Counted from the stretch's first letter, positions 31,407-40,752 are shown. The stretch is DNA of 64,000 bases from Clostridium beijerinckii (GCA_003129525.1 CP029329.1:1209501-1273500), one strand, 5' to 3'. Numbers and translations are program-made. The notes: a model not told the origin generated them from the letters alone.

Positions 31407-32599
31407 TTGTTAAGATTATTTGTATACTGTTGTCGTTTGGTTTATGGCTATATGTCTCAAATGTTGAAAATCCACTTAGGACTTATGAATTGAAGAATAT
31501 TCCAGTAGAATTAACAAATGAGAATTCTTTAACTGATTCTAAATTTGTAATTGCAAATAAACAACAATTTACAGTAGATTTAAAACTGGAAGGGTCATCA
31601 AGTGAAGTGGCAAAGGTTAAAAAAGAAGATTTTAGGATTATAGCTGATATGTCAGCTTATGCATTAAAGAATGGAGAAAATACTATACCAGTTCAAATAG
31701 TAAGTTATCCTGAAAAGATTGATATTAAAAATAATAGCTTTTTAGGAATAAAGGTTAACTTAGAAGAATTAGTTGAAAAGGCAATTACAATAAAATCTAA
31801 AGTAAAAGTTAATTATAAAGAACATATTTATGAAAAAGAACAAACAATAAGTCCAAAGACGGTGACTGTAACAGGTGGAAGGAGTTCTGTTGAAAGAATT
31901 AGTGAAGCTATTTTAACTGGAGAAGAAAAAGATATAGATAAAAATAAGGAGAGCCAATATGATATAAAGTTTGTGGATTCAGTGGGGAATGAAGTTAATA
32001 ATATTAAGTCAGACAGTGAAACCGCAAAATTATCAATTGTAGTAACTAATGGGAAGTTTGTACCTATAAACTTAAAAACTAAAGGAACTATTTCGCAAGG
32101 ATTTATCTTAGAAGGTTATGAACTAAGTAAAAATAATGTAAATATATTAGGAGAAGGTCAAAACTTAGATAAAATAGAATCAATAGACACTGAAGTTGTG
32201 GACATGTCATCGCTACAAGCAGATAGTGAAATGGAAGTTAAGCTTAATTTGCCAGAAGGTATTTCAGTTGAAAATCGAGAAAATACTATTAAGGTTAAGT
32301 TTAAAGTAATAAAAGAAGAAACCACAACTAAAAATGTAATATGTAATGTACAGTATGAAAATTTAAATGAAGCATTTTCGTTAGATTCTTCAAATTCAAC
32401 AACCAATATTATAGTAACAGGTAATCAAACAGATTTAGATAAGATAAGTTCCAAAAATATAAATGTTATATTAGATTTGATCAATGTAAAAGAAGAAGGA
32501 ACATTTAATTATACACCACAGGCAACACTTGTTAATGGAAATAATGTAACAATATCAGATGTTGGAAGTGTCAATATAGTGGTTAAAAAGAAAGGTTAG
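31379..32599 (+). CDS. cdaR: CdaA regulator, YbbR-domain protein
   Basis: 406 aa. One N-terminal membrane helix (IVKIICILLSFGLWLYVSNV) and then four YbbR domains facing outward (repeated patterns such as NIPVELTNENSL, VTVTGGRSSVERI, VPINLKTKGTISQGF, ICNVQYENLNEAF). CdaR binds CdaA and modulates c-di-AMP synthesis. Start overlaps cdaA with AGGTG upstream, so the pair is coupled. Confidence 0.93.
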   Translation: MDKSENRTLIVKIICILLSFGLWLYVSNVENPLRTYELKNIPVELTNENSLTDSKFVIANKQQFTVDLKLEGSSSEVAKVKKEDFRIIADMSAYALKNGENTIPVQIVSYPEKIDIKNNSFLGIKVNLEELVEKAITIKSKVKVNYKEHIYEKEQTISPKTVTVTGGRSSVERISEAILTGEEKDIDKNKESQYDIKFVDSVGNEVNNIKSDSETAKLSIVVTNGKFVPINLKTKGTISQGFILEGYELSKNNVNILGEGQNLDKIESIDTEVVDMSSLQADSEMEVKLNLPEGISVENRENTIKVKFKVIKEETTTKNVICNVQYENLNEAFSLDSSNSTTNIIVTGNQTDLDKISSKNINVILDLINVKEEGTFNYTPQATLVNGNNVTISDVGSVNIVVKKKG

Positions 32600-32613
32600 A
32601 GATAGGAGGTAAA

Positions 32614-32657
32614 ATAGTCGCAGTATTGACAATGCTGTGGCTATTTTGTGATATAAT
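32614..32657 (+). promoter_or_regulatory. 14-bp hairpin overlapping a promoter before the FAD oxidoreductase
   Basis: A 14-bp stem (32614-32627 with 32631-32644) is followed by TTTTG. The same DNA contains TTGACA (32626-32631) and an extended -10 TGATATAAT (32649-32657), though the spacer is 20 bp. The site may end cdaAR transcripts and start the next gene. Confidence 0.55.
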
Positions 32658-32765
32658 TCTTTTAGATTAGTTTAAAACAACTTCATATGGGTAATAAATA
32701 GTTTATAAGGTTTAAGAAAATGAAATTGTAAAATAGTATTATTTGAAGGGATAGGGTGAAAAGCT

Positions 32766-34367
32766 TTGGCTATAAGAATAAATAATATAAATTTAAGTAT
32801 AGATGATGATTTGGATGCTTTAGAGAATAAGATATGCAAGAAATTAAATATATCTAAAGAGAATATTAATAAGTTTAATATAATAAAGAAAAGTATAGAT
32901 GCGAGAAAAAAGAATGATATAAAATTCAATTATTCTGTTGATGTAATCTGTGATAAAGAGGAAGATATACTTTCCAAAATACATGATAAAGATATAAAAA
33001 TTGAAGAAATTAAAGAAGTTGAACTAATAAAACAAGGAACACAAGAACTTAAATGTAGGCCTATAGTAGTGGGATTTGGCCCATCAGGAATTTTTGCAGC
33101 ATTAACTTTAGCAAGACAGGGTTATAAACCGATTGTGTATGAACGCGGAGAAAATGTAGATAATAGAACACAAACTGTGGAAAAGTTTTGGAATAGTGGA
33201 GAATTAAATGTTGAATCAAATGTTCAATTTGGTGAAGGCGGAGCAGGTACATTTTCTGATGGAAAGTTAACCACAAGAATTAAAGACCAAAGATGCACAT
33301 TTGTATTAGATGAATTAATAAAGGCAGGAGCTCCACCAGAAATTAAATATGAAAGTAAGGCTCATGTGGGAACTGATCTTTTAAAGGATGTAGTTAAGAA
33401 TATAAGAGAAGAGATAAAGAGTCTTGGAGGAGAAGTTAATTTCAACTCTAAATTAGAAAAGATAACACATGAAGAGGGTAAATTAAAAAGTATAATTGTT
33501 AATGGACAAGAAATTCCATGTATAGCTTTAGTGCTTTCTATAGGGCATAGCTCAAGAGATACATATGAGATGTTATGCAAAGAAAAAGTTTCTATGGAAG
33601 CCAAGGCATTTGCTATAGGAGTAAGAATTGAGCATCCTCAAGAATTGATAAATATTAGTCAATATGGATCTAATCATAAACATCCTAAATTGCATGCTGC
33701 GGACTATAGATTAACTTATCAAAGTGAAAAATTAAAAAGGGGAGTATATTCATTTTGTATGTGCCCTGGTGGAGTAGTAGTTGCAGCAGCATCAGAAGAT
33801 GGAAGACTTGTATCTAATGGGATGAGTTATCATGCACGAAACTTAGAAAATGCAAATTCTGCATTAGTAGTAACTGTTTCACCAGAAGATTTCGAAGGAG
33901 ATTCACCTTTAAGAGGAATGGAATTCCAAAGGAAGTATGAAGGCTTAGCATTTAAATTAGGTGGAGGCAATTATAAAGCTCCAGTACAATTAGTAGGAGA
34001 TTTTATGAAAGACAGACCGTCAACTAAATTAGGAAAGGTCACTCCAAGTTATACTGCAGGATATGAATTTAAAGAATTAAAGAATTGTTTACCAAAGTAT
34101 GTTATAGAAGCACTTAAAGAAGGAATTGAAAGTTTTGATAAGAAAATAAAAGGATATGCAAGGGAAGATGCAGTGTTAACCGGTATAGAAACTAGAACAT
34201 CAGCACCAATTAGAATTCATAGAGACAAGACTCTTGAGAGTATAAATGTATGCGGACTTTATCCGGCAGGCGAAGGTGCAGGATTTGCTGGAGGGATAAT
34301 TTCGGCATCAGTTGATGGGATAAAGGTTGCTGAACATATAATTGAAAAGTTTGATTTACCTAAGTAA
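32766..34367 (+). CDS. NAD(P)/FAD-dependent oxidoreductase (COG2509 type)
   Basis: 533 aa flavoprotein of an uncharacterised dehydrogenase family common in Clostridia. An N-terminal ~95-residue RNA-binding-like alpha/beta segment precedes the dinucleotide fold IVVGFGPSGIFAALTLARQG (near residue 100-118). The FAD motif VQFGEGGAGTFSDGKLTTRI follows, then a substrate-side region, and the closing FAD motif GLYPAGEGAGFAGGIISASVDG. The reaction is unknown. Start is TTG at 32766 with AGGGTG upstream. It often sits near cdaAR and glmM in this genus, but no functional link is established. Confidence 0.87.
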   Translation: MAIRINNINLSIDDDLDALENKICKKLNISKENINKFNIIKKSIDARKKNDIKFNYSVDVICDKEEDILSKIHDKDIKIEEIKEVELIKQGTQELKCRPIVVGFGPSGIFAALTLARQGYKPIVYERGENVDNRTQTVEKFWNSGELNVESNVQFGEGGAGTFSDGKLTTRIKDQRCTFVLDELIKAGAPPEIKYESKAHVGTDLLKDVVKNIREEIKSLGGEVNFNSKLEKITHEEGKLKSIIVNGQEIPCIALVLSIGHSSRDTYEMLCKEKVSMEAKAFAIGVRIEHPQELINISQYGSNHKHPKLHAADYRLTYQSEKLKRGVYSFCMCPGGVVVAAASEDGRLVSNGMSYHARNLENANSALVVTVSPEDFEGDSPLRGMEFQRKYEGLAFKLGGGNYKAPVQLVGDFMKDRPSTKLGKVTPSYTAGYEFKELKNCLPKYVIEALKEGIESFDKKIKGYAREDAVLTGIETRTSAPIRIHRDKTLESINVCGLYPAGEGAGFAGGIISASVDGIKVAEHIIEKFDLPK

Positions 34368-34418
34368 GTATGTGAAACAAAATAACAAGTTATAGATTCA
34401 ATTTTATTAAAAAAGGGT

Positions 34419-34477
34419 AAGAAAGTAAAGTTAACTCTCATTAGGAGAGTAGATAAACTTACTTTCTTGTTATTTTT
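34419..34477 (+). terminator. Long terminator hairpin after the oxidoreductase
   Basis: AAGAAAGTAA (34419) pairs with TTACTTTCTT, enclosing ACTCTC/GAGAGT, and runs into TTATTTTT. An outer AAATAACAAG (34380-34389) can also pair with CTTGTTATTT. The remainder of 34368-34696 is AT-rich, with a possible TACAAT -10 near 34590 for ptb and no gene. Confidence 0.8.
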
Positions 34478-34696
34478 GAATATGCGTAAAAGAATATAAA
34501 TGTATAAATATTCTTTATGAAGTTAAAAATTAGTTAAATGATGAAAAAAAGTTTTCTGAAAATTCAACATTTGCAGTTATTTTTTGTTACAATAAGAATA
34601 GAAAAGATATTGTTTAATTTGGATTGATATAAATTTAACAAAATATCAAATTAATCATAAATAAAAAAATATTATTAAGGTAAGAGGTGCAAAAAA

Positions 34697-35605
34697 ATGA
34701 GTAAAAACTTTGAAGATTTAGTATCAATATTAAAGGGAGTTCCAACAAAGAAAGTAGCAGTAGCAGTAGCACAAGATGAACCAGTACTAGAAGCAATAAA
34801 GGAAGCTACAGAAAACAATATAGCTCAAGCAATATTAGTTGGAGATAAACAACAAATACAAGAAATAGCAAAAAAAATAGACTTAGACTTATCAAATTAC
34901 GAAATAATGGATATTAAAGATCCAAAGAAGGCTACTTTAGAAGCAGTAAAATTAGTTTCAAGTGGTCATGCTGATATGTTGATGAAGGGATTAGTAGACA
35001 CTGCTACATTCTTAAGAAGCGTATTAAACAAAGAATTTGGATTAAGAACAGGAAAATTAATGTCACATGTTGCTGTTTTTGAAATAGAAAACTTAGACAG
35101 ATTATTATTTTTAACTGATGCAGCATTTAATACATATCCAGAGCTTAAAGACAAAGTTGGAATGATAAATAATGCAGTTGTGGTTGCACATGCATGTGGA
35201 ATAGAAGTTCCTAAAGTAGCATCTATATGCCCAGTTGAAGTGGTAAACACAAATATGCCATCAACAGTTGATGCTGCATTATTAGCGAAAATGAGTGATA
35301 GAGGACAATTTAAAGGATGTATAGTTGATGGACCTTTTGCTTTAGATAATGCAGTATCAGAAGAAGCAGCTCACCATAAGGGAGTTACAGGTACAGTAGC
35401 AGGCAAGGCAGATATATTATTATTACCAAACATAGAAACAGCAAATGTAATGTATAAAACATTAACATATTTCTCAAAATCAAAAAATGGTGGACTTCTA
35501 GTAGGGACATCAGCACCAGTAATCTTAACTTCAAGAGCAGATTCATTTGAAACAAAAGTTAACTCAATTGCTCTTGCAGCATTAGTTGCAGCAAAAAATA
35601 AATAG
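34697..35605 (+). CDS. ptb: Phosphate butyryltransferase
   Basis: 302 aa. Converts butyryl-CoA and phosphate to butyryl phosphate, the first of two steps giving ATP and butyrate. It belongs to the phosphate acetyl/butyryl transferase family: HADMLMKGLVDTATFLRSVL, FLTDAAFNTYPELKDKVGMI, VEVVNTNMPSTVDAALLA, and the final NGGLLVGTSAPVILTSRADS. It is directly followed by butyrate kinase, which fixes the substrate as butyryl-CoA over acetyl-CoA. Spacer to buk is 103 bp and holds an inverted repeat. Confidence 0.96.
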   Translation: MSKNFEDLVSILKGVPTKKVAVAVAQDEPVLEAIKEATENNIAQAILVGDKQQIQEIAKKIDLDLSNYEIMDIKDPKKATLEAVKLVSSGHADMLMKGLVDTATFLRSVLNKEFGLRTGKLMSHVAVFEIENLDRLLFLTDAAFNTYPELKDKVGMINNAVVVAHACGIEVPKVASICPVEVVNTNMPSTVDAALLAKMSDRGQFKGCIVDGPFALDNAVSEEAAHHKGVTGTVAGKADILLLPNIETANVMYKTLTYFSKSKNGGLLVGTSAPVILTSRADSFETKVNSIALAALVAAKNK

Positions 35606-35616
35606 CATCAATTTAT

Positions 35617-35681
35617 AATTAACAATGCATAAGGAGGAACAATTTTAATATAGAGTTCTTTTGTATTTTGCATTGTTAATT
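35617..35681. repeat. MITE-like inverted repeat between ptb and buk
   Basis: Perfect 13-bp terminal inverted repeats (AATTAACAATGCA at 35617-35629 and its complement at 35669-35681) enclose ~40 bp. A related unit with the same AATTNACAATG ends lies at 50021-50080. No coding capacity; it forms a hairpin within the ptb-buk transcript. Confidence 0.6.
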
Positions 35682-35708
35682 GTTTATCTAAATTAAGGAG
35701 GATTCAGA

Positions 35709-36776
35709 ATGTCATACAAGTTATTAATTATTAATCCAGGTTCAACATCAACAAAGATTGGTGTTTATGAAAATGAAAAAGAATTATTTGAAGAAACATT
35801 AAGACATACAAATGAAGAGATAAAAAGATATGACACAATATATGATCAATTTGAATTTAGAAAAGAACTTATATTAAATATTCTTAAAGAGAAGAATTTT
35901 GATATAAAGACTTTAAGTGCTATTGTTGGTAGAGGCGGAATGCTTAAGCCAGTAGAAGGTGGAACATATTCAGTTAATGATGCAATGGTAGAAGATTTAA
36001 AAGTTGGAGTTCAAGGACCTCATGCTTCAAATCTTGGTGGAATAATTGCTAAATCAATTGGAGATGAATTAAATATACCTTCATTTATAGTAGATCCAGT
36101 TGTTACAGATGAATTAGCAGATGTAGCTAGATTATCAGGAGTACCAGAATTACCAAGAAAAAGTAAGTTCCATGCTTTAAATCAAAAAGCAGTAGCTAAG
36201 AGATATGGAAAAGAAAGTAAAAAAGGATACGAAAATTTAAATCTTGTAGTTGTACATATGGGTGGAGGAGTTTCAGTTGGAGCTCATAATCATGGAAAAG
36301 TTGTTGATGTAAACAATGCTTTAGATGGGGATGGTCCATTTTCACCAGAAAGAGCAGGATCAGTTCCAATTGGTGATTTAATTAAAATGTGCTTTAGCGG
36401 AAAATATAGTGAATCAGAAGTATATGTTAAGACAGTTGGAAAAGGTGGATTTGTTGGATACCTAGATACAAATGATGTAAAAGGTGTTATAGATAAGATG
36501 GAAGCAGGAGATAAGGAATGTGAAGTAGTATATAAAGCATTTGTTTATCAAATAGCAAAATCAATTGGAGAGATGTCAGTGGTATTAGAAGGAAAAATTG
36601 ATCAAATTATATTTACTGGCGGAATTGCATACTCTCCAACACTTGTTCCAGATCTTATAACAAAAGTTGAATGGATAGCTCCAGTTACAGTTTATCCAGG
36701 TGAAGATGAATTGTTAGCTTTAGCTCAAGGTGCTATAAGAGTACTTGATGGAGAAGAAGAAGCTAAAATATATTAA
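35709..36776 (+). CDS. buk: Butyrate kinase
   Basis: 355 aa of the acetate/butyrate kinase family. It transfers phosphate from butyryl phosphate to ADP. Motifs are [20 protein letters not shown] (phosphate 1), [38 protein letters not shown] (adenosine/phosphate 2) and [25 protein letters not shown]. Terminator at 36812. Together with ptb this yields the main acid-phase ATP of saccharolytic clostridia. Confidence 0.96.
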   Translation: MSYKLLIINPGSTSTKIGVYENEKELFEETLRHTNEEIKRYDTIYDQFEFRKELILNILKEKNFDIKTLSAIVGRGGMLKPVEGGTYSVNDAMVEDLKVGVQGPHASNLGGIIAKSIGDELNIPSFIVDPVVTDELADVARLSGVPELPRKSKFHALNQKAVAKRYGKESKKGYENLNLVVVHMGGGVSVGAHNHGKVVDVNNALDGDGPFSPERAGSVPIGDLIKMCFSGKYSESEVYVKTVGKGGFVGYLDTNDVKGVIDKMEAGDKECEVVYKAFVYQIAKSIGEMSVVLEGKIDQIIFTGGIAYSPTLVPDLITKVEWIAPVTVYPGEDELLALAQGAIRVLDGEEEAKIY

Positions 36777-36811
36777 AAACGACTCAACTTAATAATATAT
36801 TTAATTATTAT

Positions 36812-36850
36812 AAGAGAACTGAATCCAGATGGAGGAAGTTCTCTTTTTTC
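36812..36850 (+). terminator. Intrinsic terminator of ptb-buk
   Basis: AAGAGAACT (36812-36820) pairs with AGTTCTCTT (36837-36845), followed by T-rich sequence. Confidence 0.88.
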
Positions 36851-36913
36851 TTAGAGATAAAGATATCTCGTTTGATTTAGTATTCTTAATTAAGATATAT
36901 AATTAAAATGGCT

Positions 36914-36969
36914 ATATTCTACAGAATATTACCATATATATGGATTTACATATATATTCTTCAGAATAT
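36914..36969. promoter_or_regulatory. Twin 16-bp palindromes 40 bp apart
   Basis: ATATTCT-NN-AGAATAT occurs at 36914-36929 and again at 36954-36969, differing only in the two central bases. Centres are 40 bp apart, close to four helical turns, as for a cooperative or looping regulator. They lie in the 326-bp gap before the HD-domain gene; no strong promoter is evident nearby. A 21-codon ATG frame at 37037 is the only other candidate feature in the gap and is doubtful. Confidence 0.5.
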
Positions 36970-37176
36970 TCAAATATAAAAAAGTGTAATAGCACAATCA
37001 AGAACTTTTTACTGATAAAATATGGGGTGGAAGCATATGAGATTAAAAAGGTATGAAAAAATGAATCAATTTATATCATTAATCTATAAGCAAATGATAT
37101 AATAATCGTATTAATATTTTATAAAAAGTATAGATAGAGATAATCTAGTCAATAGTAAGAATAGTTGGGGTAAATT

Positions 37177-37650
37177 ATGGATAGATTTAATTGTATTTTG
37201 AATGACGAAAAATATATGTATTATTTAAAAAGAAATAAGAATTTTGAAAAGGACAGAAAGTTTTGTAAACATAATTTAAAACATTTTTTAGATGTAGCAA
37301 GGATTGCTCAGTCGATAAATCTAGAAGAGAATTTGAGCTTTGAAAAGGAAACTATATATACAACTGCAATTTTACATGATATAGGTAAATCATTTCAGTA
37401 TGAAAATGGTACACCACATGAAATAGCTTCATGGGAAATTGCAAAAGATTTCTTAGAGAAGTATAAATTCAATAAAGAAGAAATTGAATTTATAAGACAA
37501 GGGATATTAGGACATAGAGATAAGACAAGTGAAGGATTTTCAGCACTTATATATAGAGCAGATAAACTTTCTAGACTATGTATTAGTTGTAAGTCTAAAA
37601 ATGAATGTAACTGGAGCGATGAAAAGAAAAACACAAAAATATATTATTAG
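37177..37650 (+). CDS. HD-domain hydrolase linked to folate genes
   Basis: 157 aa. Metal-binding pattern of the HD phosphohydrolases: an early His (KHNLKHFLDVARIAQ), the HD pair in TTAILHDIGKSFQY, a His in GTPHEIASWEIA and in ILGHRDKT, and the closing Asp in LIYRADKLSR. A cysteine cluster near the end (CISCKSKNECNW) is unusual and may bind metal. It is 15 bp before folP, so probably in the folate operon. The dephosphorylation of dihydroneopterin triphosphate lacks a known enzyme in many bacteria, and this protein is a candidate by context only. Confidence 0.8.
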   Translation: MDRFNCILNDEKYMYYLKRNKNFEKDRKFCKHNLKHFLDVARIAQSINLEENLSFEKETIYTTAILHDIGKSFQYENGTPHEIASWEIAKDFLEKYKFNKEEIEFIRQGILGHRDKTSEGFSALIYRADKLSRLCISCKSKNECNWSDEKKNTKIYY

Positions 37651-37665
37651 GGAGTTTTGGATATA

Positions 37666-38475
37666 ATGGAAATAGGAAACAAAGAATTTAAAATCGGAGA
37701 AAGAACATATATTATGGGAATATTGAATTTTACTCCAGATTCCTTTTCTGATGGGGGAATATTTAATAATATAGATGTAGCTATAAGCCATGTAAAAAAA
37801 ATGATAGATGATGGAGCCGACATAATAGATGTAGGGGGAGAATCTACAAGACCAGGCTATACATTAATAAGTGTTGAAGAAGAGATAAGCAGAATTATTC
37901 CTATAATAAAAGCTATAAAAGAAAATTTTGATATTCCAATATCTATAGATACATATAAAGCAAGGGTAGCTGAAAAGGCATTAGAAGCTGGAGCTGACCT
38001 TATTAATGATATATGGGGATTTAAAAAAGAAAAAGATATGGCAAAGGTTGCAGCAAAATATAATGTACCTTGTTGTTTAATGCATAATAGAGATAATGAA
38101 GACTACAAAAATTTAATTGAAGACATATTAGATGATTTAAGAGAAAGTATAAAAATAGCTAAAGAGGCTGGAGTAAAAGATGAAAACATAATATTAGATC
38201 CTGGCATAGGCTTTGCTAAAAGTTATGAACAAAATTTAGAAACTATGAATAATTTAGAAAAGTTTAAGGAACTTGGATATCCAATACTACTAGGAACATC
38301 AAGAAAGCGAATGATAGGACTTACTTTAGATTTACCGGTAGAAGAAAGAATAGAAGGCACTGTTGCTACAACGGTTGTTGGAATAATGAAAGATGCTTGT
38401 GACTTTGTAAGAGTTCATGATGTGTTAGAAAATTCAAGAGCTGCAAAGATGACGGATGCAATTGTAAGAAGATAG
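37666..38475 (+). CDS. folP: Dihydropteroate synthase
   Basis: 269 aa from the ATG at 37666 (an in-frame TTG at 37657 sits too close to the RBS). Condenses dihydropterin pyrophosphate with p-aminobenzoate. Signatures: YIMGILNFTPDSFSDGG (pterin and phosphate site), DGADIIDVGGESTRPGY, ISIDTYKARVAEKALEAG, and GTSRKRMIG. The sulfonamide-target fold is complete. Followed 12 bp later by folBK. Confidence 0.96.
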   Translation: MEIGNKEFKIGERTYIMGILNFTPDSFSDGGIFNNIDVAISHVKKMIDDGADIIDVGGESTRPGYTLISVEEEISRIIPIIKAIKENFDIPISIDTYKARVAEKALEAGADLINDIWGFKKEKDMAKVAAKYNVPCCLMHNRDNEDYKNLIEDILDDLRESIKIAKEAGVKDENIILDPGIGFAKSYEQNLETMNNLEKFKELGYPILLGTSRKRMIGLTLDLPVEERIEGTVATTVVGIMKDACDFVRVHDVLENSRAAKMTDAIVRR

Positions 38476-38487
38476 GATGGATGGATT

Positions 38488-39309
38488 TTGGATAAAATGT
38501 ATATAAGAGAGTTGGAGTTATTTGGTTTTCATGGAGTTTTTGAAGAAGAAAAAAGACTTGGCCAAAAGTTTATATTGTCTTTGGAATTGGAATTAGACTT
38601 AAAGTTAGCAGGGAGAACTAGAGATTTAACGAAATCAGTACATTATGGTGAACTGTGTGAAAAAGTAGATAAAGAATTTGTAAGAGAAAGCTATGAACTT
38701 ATAGAAACTGTAGCCTTAAATTTAGCAGACTTTATTCTTAATGAATATAAAATAATAAGAGGCATTAAAGTATTTTTAAAAAAACCTTGGGCACCAGTAA
38801 GAAAACACTTAGATACTGTGGAAATAATGGTTGAAAGAAGAAGGCATAAAGCCTATATAGGTCTAGGATCTAATATTGGTGATAAAGAGAAGTATTTAAA
38901 AGAAGCAATAAATAAAATATCAATAGAAAAAAATATTGAAATAGGAAAACAGTCTTCATTTATTACAACAAAGCCATGGGGATATTTGGACCAAGAAGAT
39001 TTCCTAAATGCAGTTATAGAAATAGAAACAATACTAGAACCAGAAGAACTTATGGACTTATTACTTAGAATTGAAGAAGAACTAGATAGAGAAAGAACAA
39101 TAAAGTGGGGACCTAGAACTATTGATTTAGATATAATTATGTATGATGATTTAATTTCTTCTAATGAAAAAGTGATTCTTCCGCATCCGAGAATGCATGA
39201 AAGAGAATTTGTATTAAAATCATTAAATGAAATAGCACCATATCTTATGCATCCTGTGCTTAATAAGAGAGTCTTTACTTTGTTAGGAGAACTTGACTTA
39301 AATAATTAA
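38488..39309 (+). CDS. folBK: Bifunctional dihydroneopterin aldolase / HPPK (FolB-FolK fusion)
   Basis: 273 aa fusion. Residues 1-~118 are FolB: ELELFGFHGVFEEEKRLGQK, TKSVHYGELCEKV, and a KKPWAPVRKHLDTVEIMVER end. Residues ~122-273 are FolK: KAYIGLGSNIGDKEKYLKEA, SSFITTKPWGYLDQEDFLNA, ERTIKWGPRTIDLDIIMY and LPHPRMHEREFVL. The two domains perform consecutive steps, making 6-hydroxymethyl-dihydropterin and pyrophosphorylating it for FolP. Start is TTG at 38488; ATG at 38497 is the alternative. The GTP cyclohydrolase gene is not in this cluster. Confidence 0.94.
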   Translation: MDKMYIRELELFGFHGVFEEEKRLGQKFILSLELELDLKLAGRTRDLTKSVHYGELCEKVDKEFVRESYELIETVALNLADFILNEYKIIRGIKVFLKKPWAPVRKHLDTVEIMVERRRHKAYIGLGSNIGDKEKYLKEAINKISIEKNIEIGKQSSFITTKPWGYLDQEDFLNAVIEIETILEPEELMDLLLRIEEELDRERTIKWGPRTIDLDIIMYDDLISSNEKVILPHPRMHEREFVLKSLNEIAPYLMHPVLNKRVFTLLGELDLNN

Positions 39310-39364
39310 AAATACATTAAAAAAGATTGAGTGTAAAATAATTTGGTAAGGTAGGAGTATTTTT

Positions 39365-40189
39365 ATGAGAAGTTCACTAAAGTTTACAAATAAATTGAAT
39401 ATGTTATCTGAAATGGAATGTGAATCTAAGTTTCAAATATTGGAATATGAGAATTTAGATGGAGCAATTGATGTTGAAACTGCCTTTGGACTTAATATAA
39501 TTAGGCAAAGTGGAATAAAGTTAAAACAAATAAGAATAATATTGGATGATAGTTCAGTAAAGCTTGAACCAAATTCTTTAAGCTATATGAAGGGTAATAT
39601 AGAAATAAGTAATAAATCAGGCGGATTATTAGGATTTGGGAAAAAGATAATATCAAGTAAGCTAATGGGGGAAACTGCATTTAAACCTAATTATAGTGGT
39701 ACTGGAGAAATATTCTTAGAACCATCTTTTGGACACTTTGCATTGATAGAACTAGAAGATGATGAAATAATAGTAAGCGATAATATGTTCTATGCATGTG
39801 AAGACGGAATAGAAATTAATGCAACAATGCAAAAAAATGTTTCATCTGCATTCTTAGGAAGTGAAGGTTTGTATCAAACTAGAATTGAAGGAAGCGGAAT
39901 AGTTGCACTTAAAGTTCCAGTTCCAGAAAGTGAAATATTTAAATGTATATTAATTAATGATATATTAAAAGTAGATGGAAATTTTGTGATTTTAAGAACA
40001 GGAAATATTGAATTTTCCGTAGAAAAATCATCTAAATCTATTGTTGGAACAGCACTTAGTGGAGAAGGAATGGTTAATGTATATAGAGGTACAGGCGAAG
40101 TATGGTTAATGCCGACAAAAAATGTATATAAAGAGTTAAAAATGAAAGGATTAAAGAATTCACAGCCTGAAATAGATACAGATATATAG
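39365..40189 (+). CDS. AIM24-family protein
   Basis: 274 aa beta-rich protein of the AIM24/TIGR00266 family (duplicated tryptophan-RNA-attenuator-like fold). Recognisable are SLSYMKGNIEIS, GTGEIFLEPSFGHFALIEL, FLGSEGLYQTRIEGSGIVAL, and GTALSGEGMVNVYRGTGEVW. The molecular function in bacteria is not known; the yeast relative acts in mitochondrial membrane organisation. RBS TAGGAG. Spacing suggests a separate or terminal gene of the folate cluster. Confidence 0.85.
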   Translation: MRSSLKFTNKLNMLSEMECESKFQILEYENLDGAIDVETAFGLNIIRQSGIKLKQIRIILDDSSVKLEPNSLSYMKGNIEISNKSGGLLGFGKKIISSKLMGETAFKPNYSGTGEIFLEPSFGHFALIELEDDEIIVSDNMFYACEDGIEINATMQKNVSSAFLGSEGLYQTRIEGSGIVALKVPVPESEIFKCILINDILKVDGNFVILRTGNIEFSVEKSSKSIVGTALSGEGMVNVYRGTGEVWLMPTKNVYKELKMKGLKNSQPEIDTDI

Positions 40190-40430
40190 TTTTCCTAATT
40201 TAAAATAAGCATTATTATTTACTTTACGTAGATAATGTAAATATGTTTACAGCTTCCATATATTAAAGTTGTAAACAGAAATATAGATGGGTATAATTAG
40301 ATATTAGGCACATCCGAAAAAATATACACATATAAAAAAGCATGAAGCACAATTAAAAACATTTTATGAATAAAAAAGTGCGAATAATTCTCTTTCATGT
40401 GCTTAAATAATTATACGATGAGGTGATAAA

Positions 40431-40739
40431 GTGAGTTCTTTAGAGTCAAAAATTAAAAGTAAAGAATTGGATTTGTTTTTCAAAGCAATTTTAGAACTTA
40501 AAGATATAGAGGAATGCTATAAATTTTTTGAAGATGTAGCAACTATAAATGAAATTAAATCATTAGCTCAAAGATTACATGTAGCAAATTTACTTAAGCA
40601 TAAAAAGACTTATTCAGAAATAGCTGAAATAACAGGTGCTAGTACAGCAACTATCAGTAGAGTTAATAGATGTTTAAATTATGGAAGTGATGGCTATAAT
40701 CTAGTACTAGAAAGATTAGAGGCTGAAAAAATAGATTAA
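40431..40739 (+). CDS. yerC: YerC/TrpR-like DNA-binding regulator
   Basis: 102 aa of the YerC/YecD family, a TrpR-superfamily helix-turn-helix. EECYKFFEDVATINEIKSLA and the HTH KKTYSEIAEITGASTATISR followed by VNRCLNYGSDGYN are diagnostic. The real ligand and targets are unknown. Starts with GTG after GAGGTGA. It stands alone, followed by a GC-rich fold. Confidence 0.88.
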   Translation: MSSLESKIKSKELDLFFKAILELKDIEECYKFFEDVATINEIKSLAQRLHVANLLKHKKTYSEIAEITGASTATISRVNRCLNYGSDGYNLVLERLEAEKID

Positions 40740-40752
40740 TATCAAGTTTCAC

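Noticed and set aside
37037-37102. 21-codon frame with a weak RBS upstream of the HD gene
   Set aside because: Too short, no recognisable sequence, and no supporting overlap or conservation evidence available.
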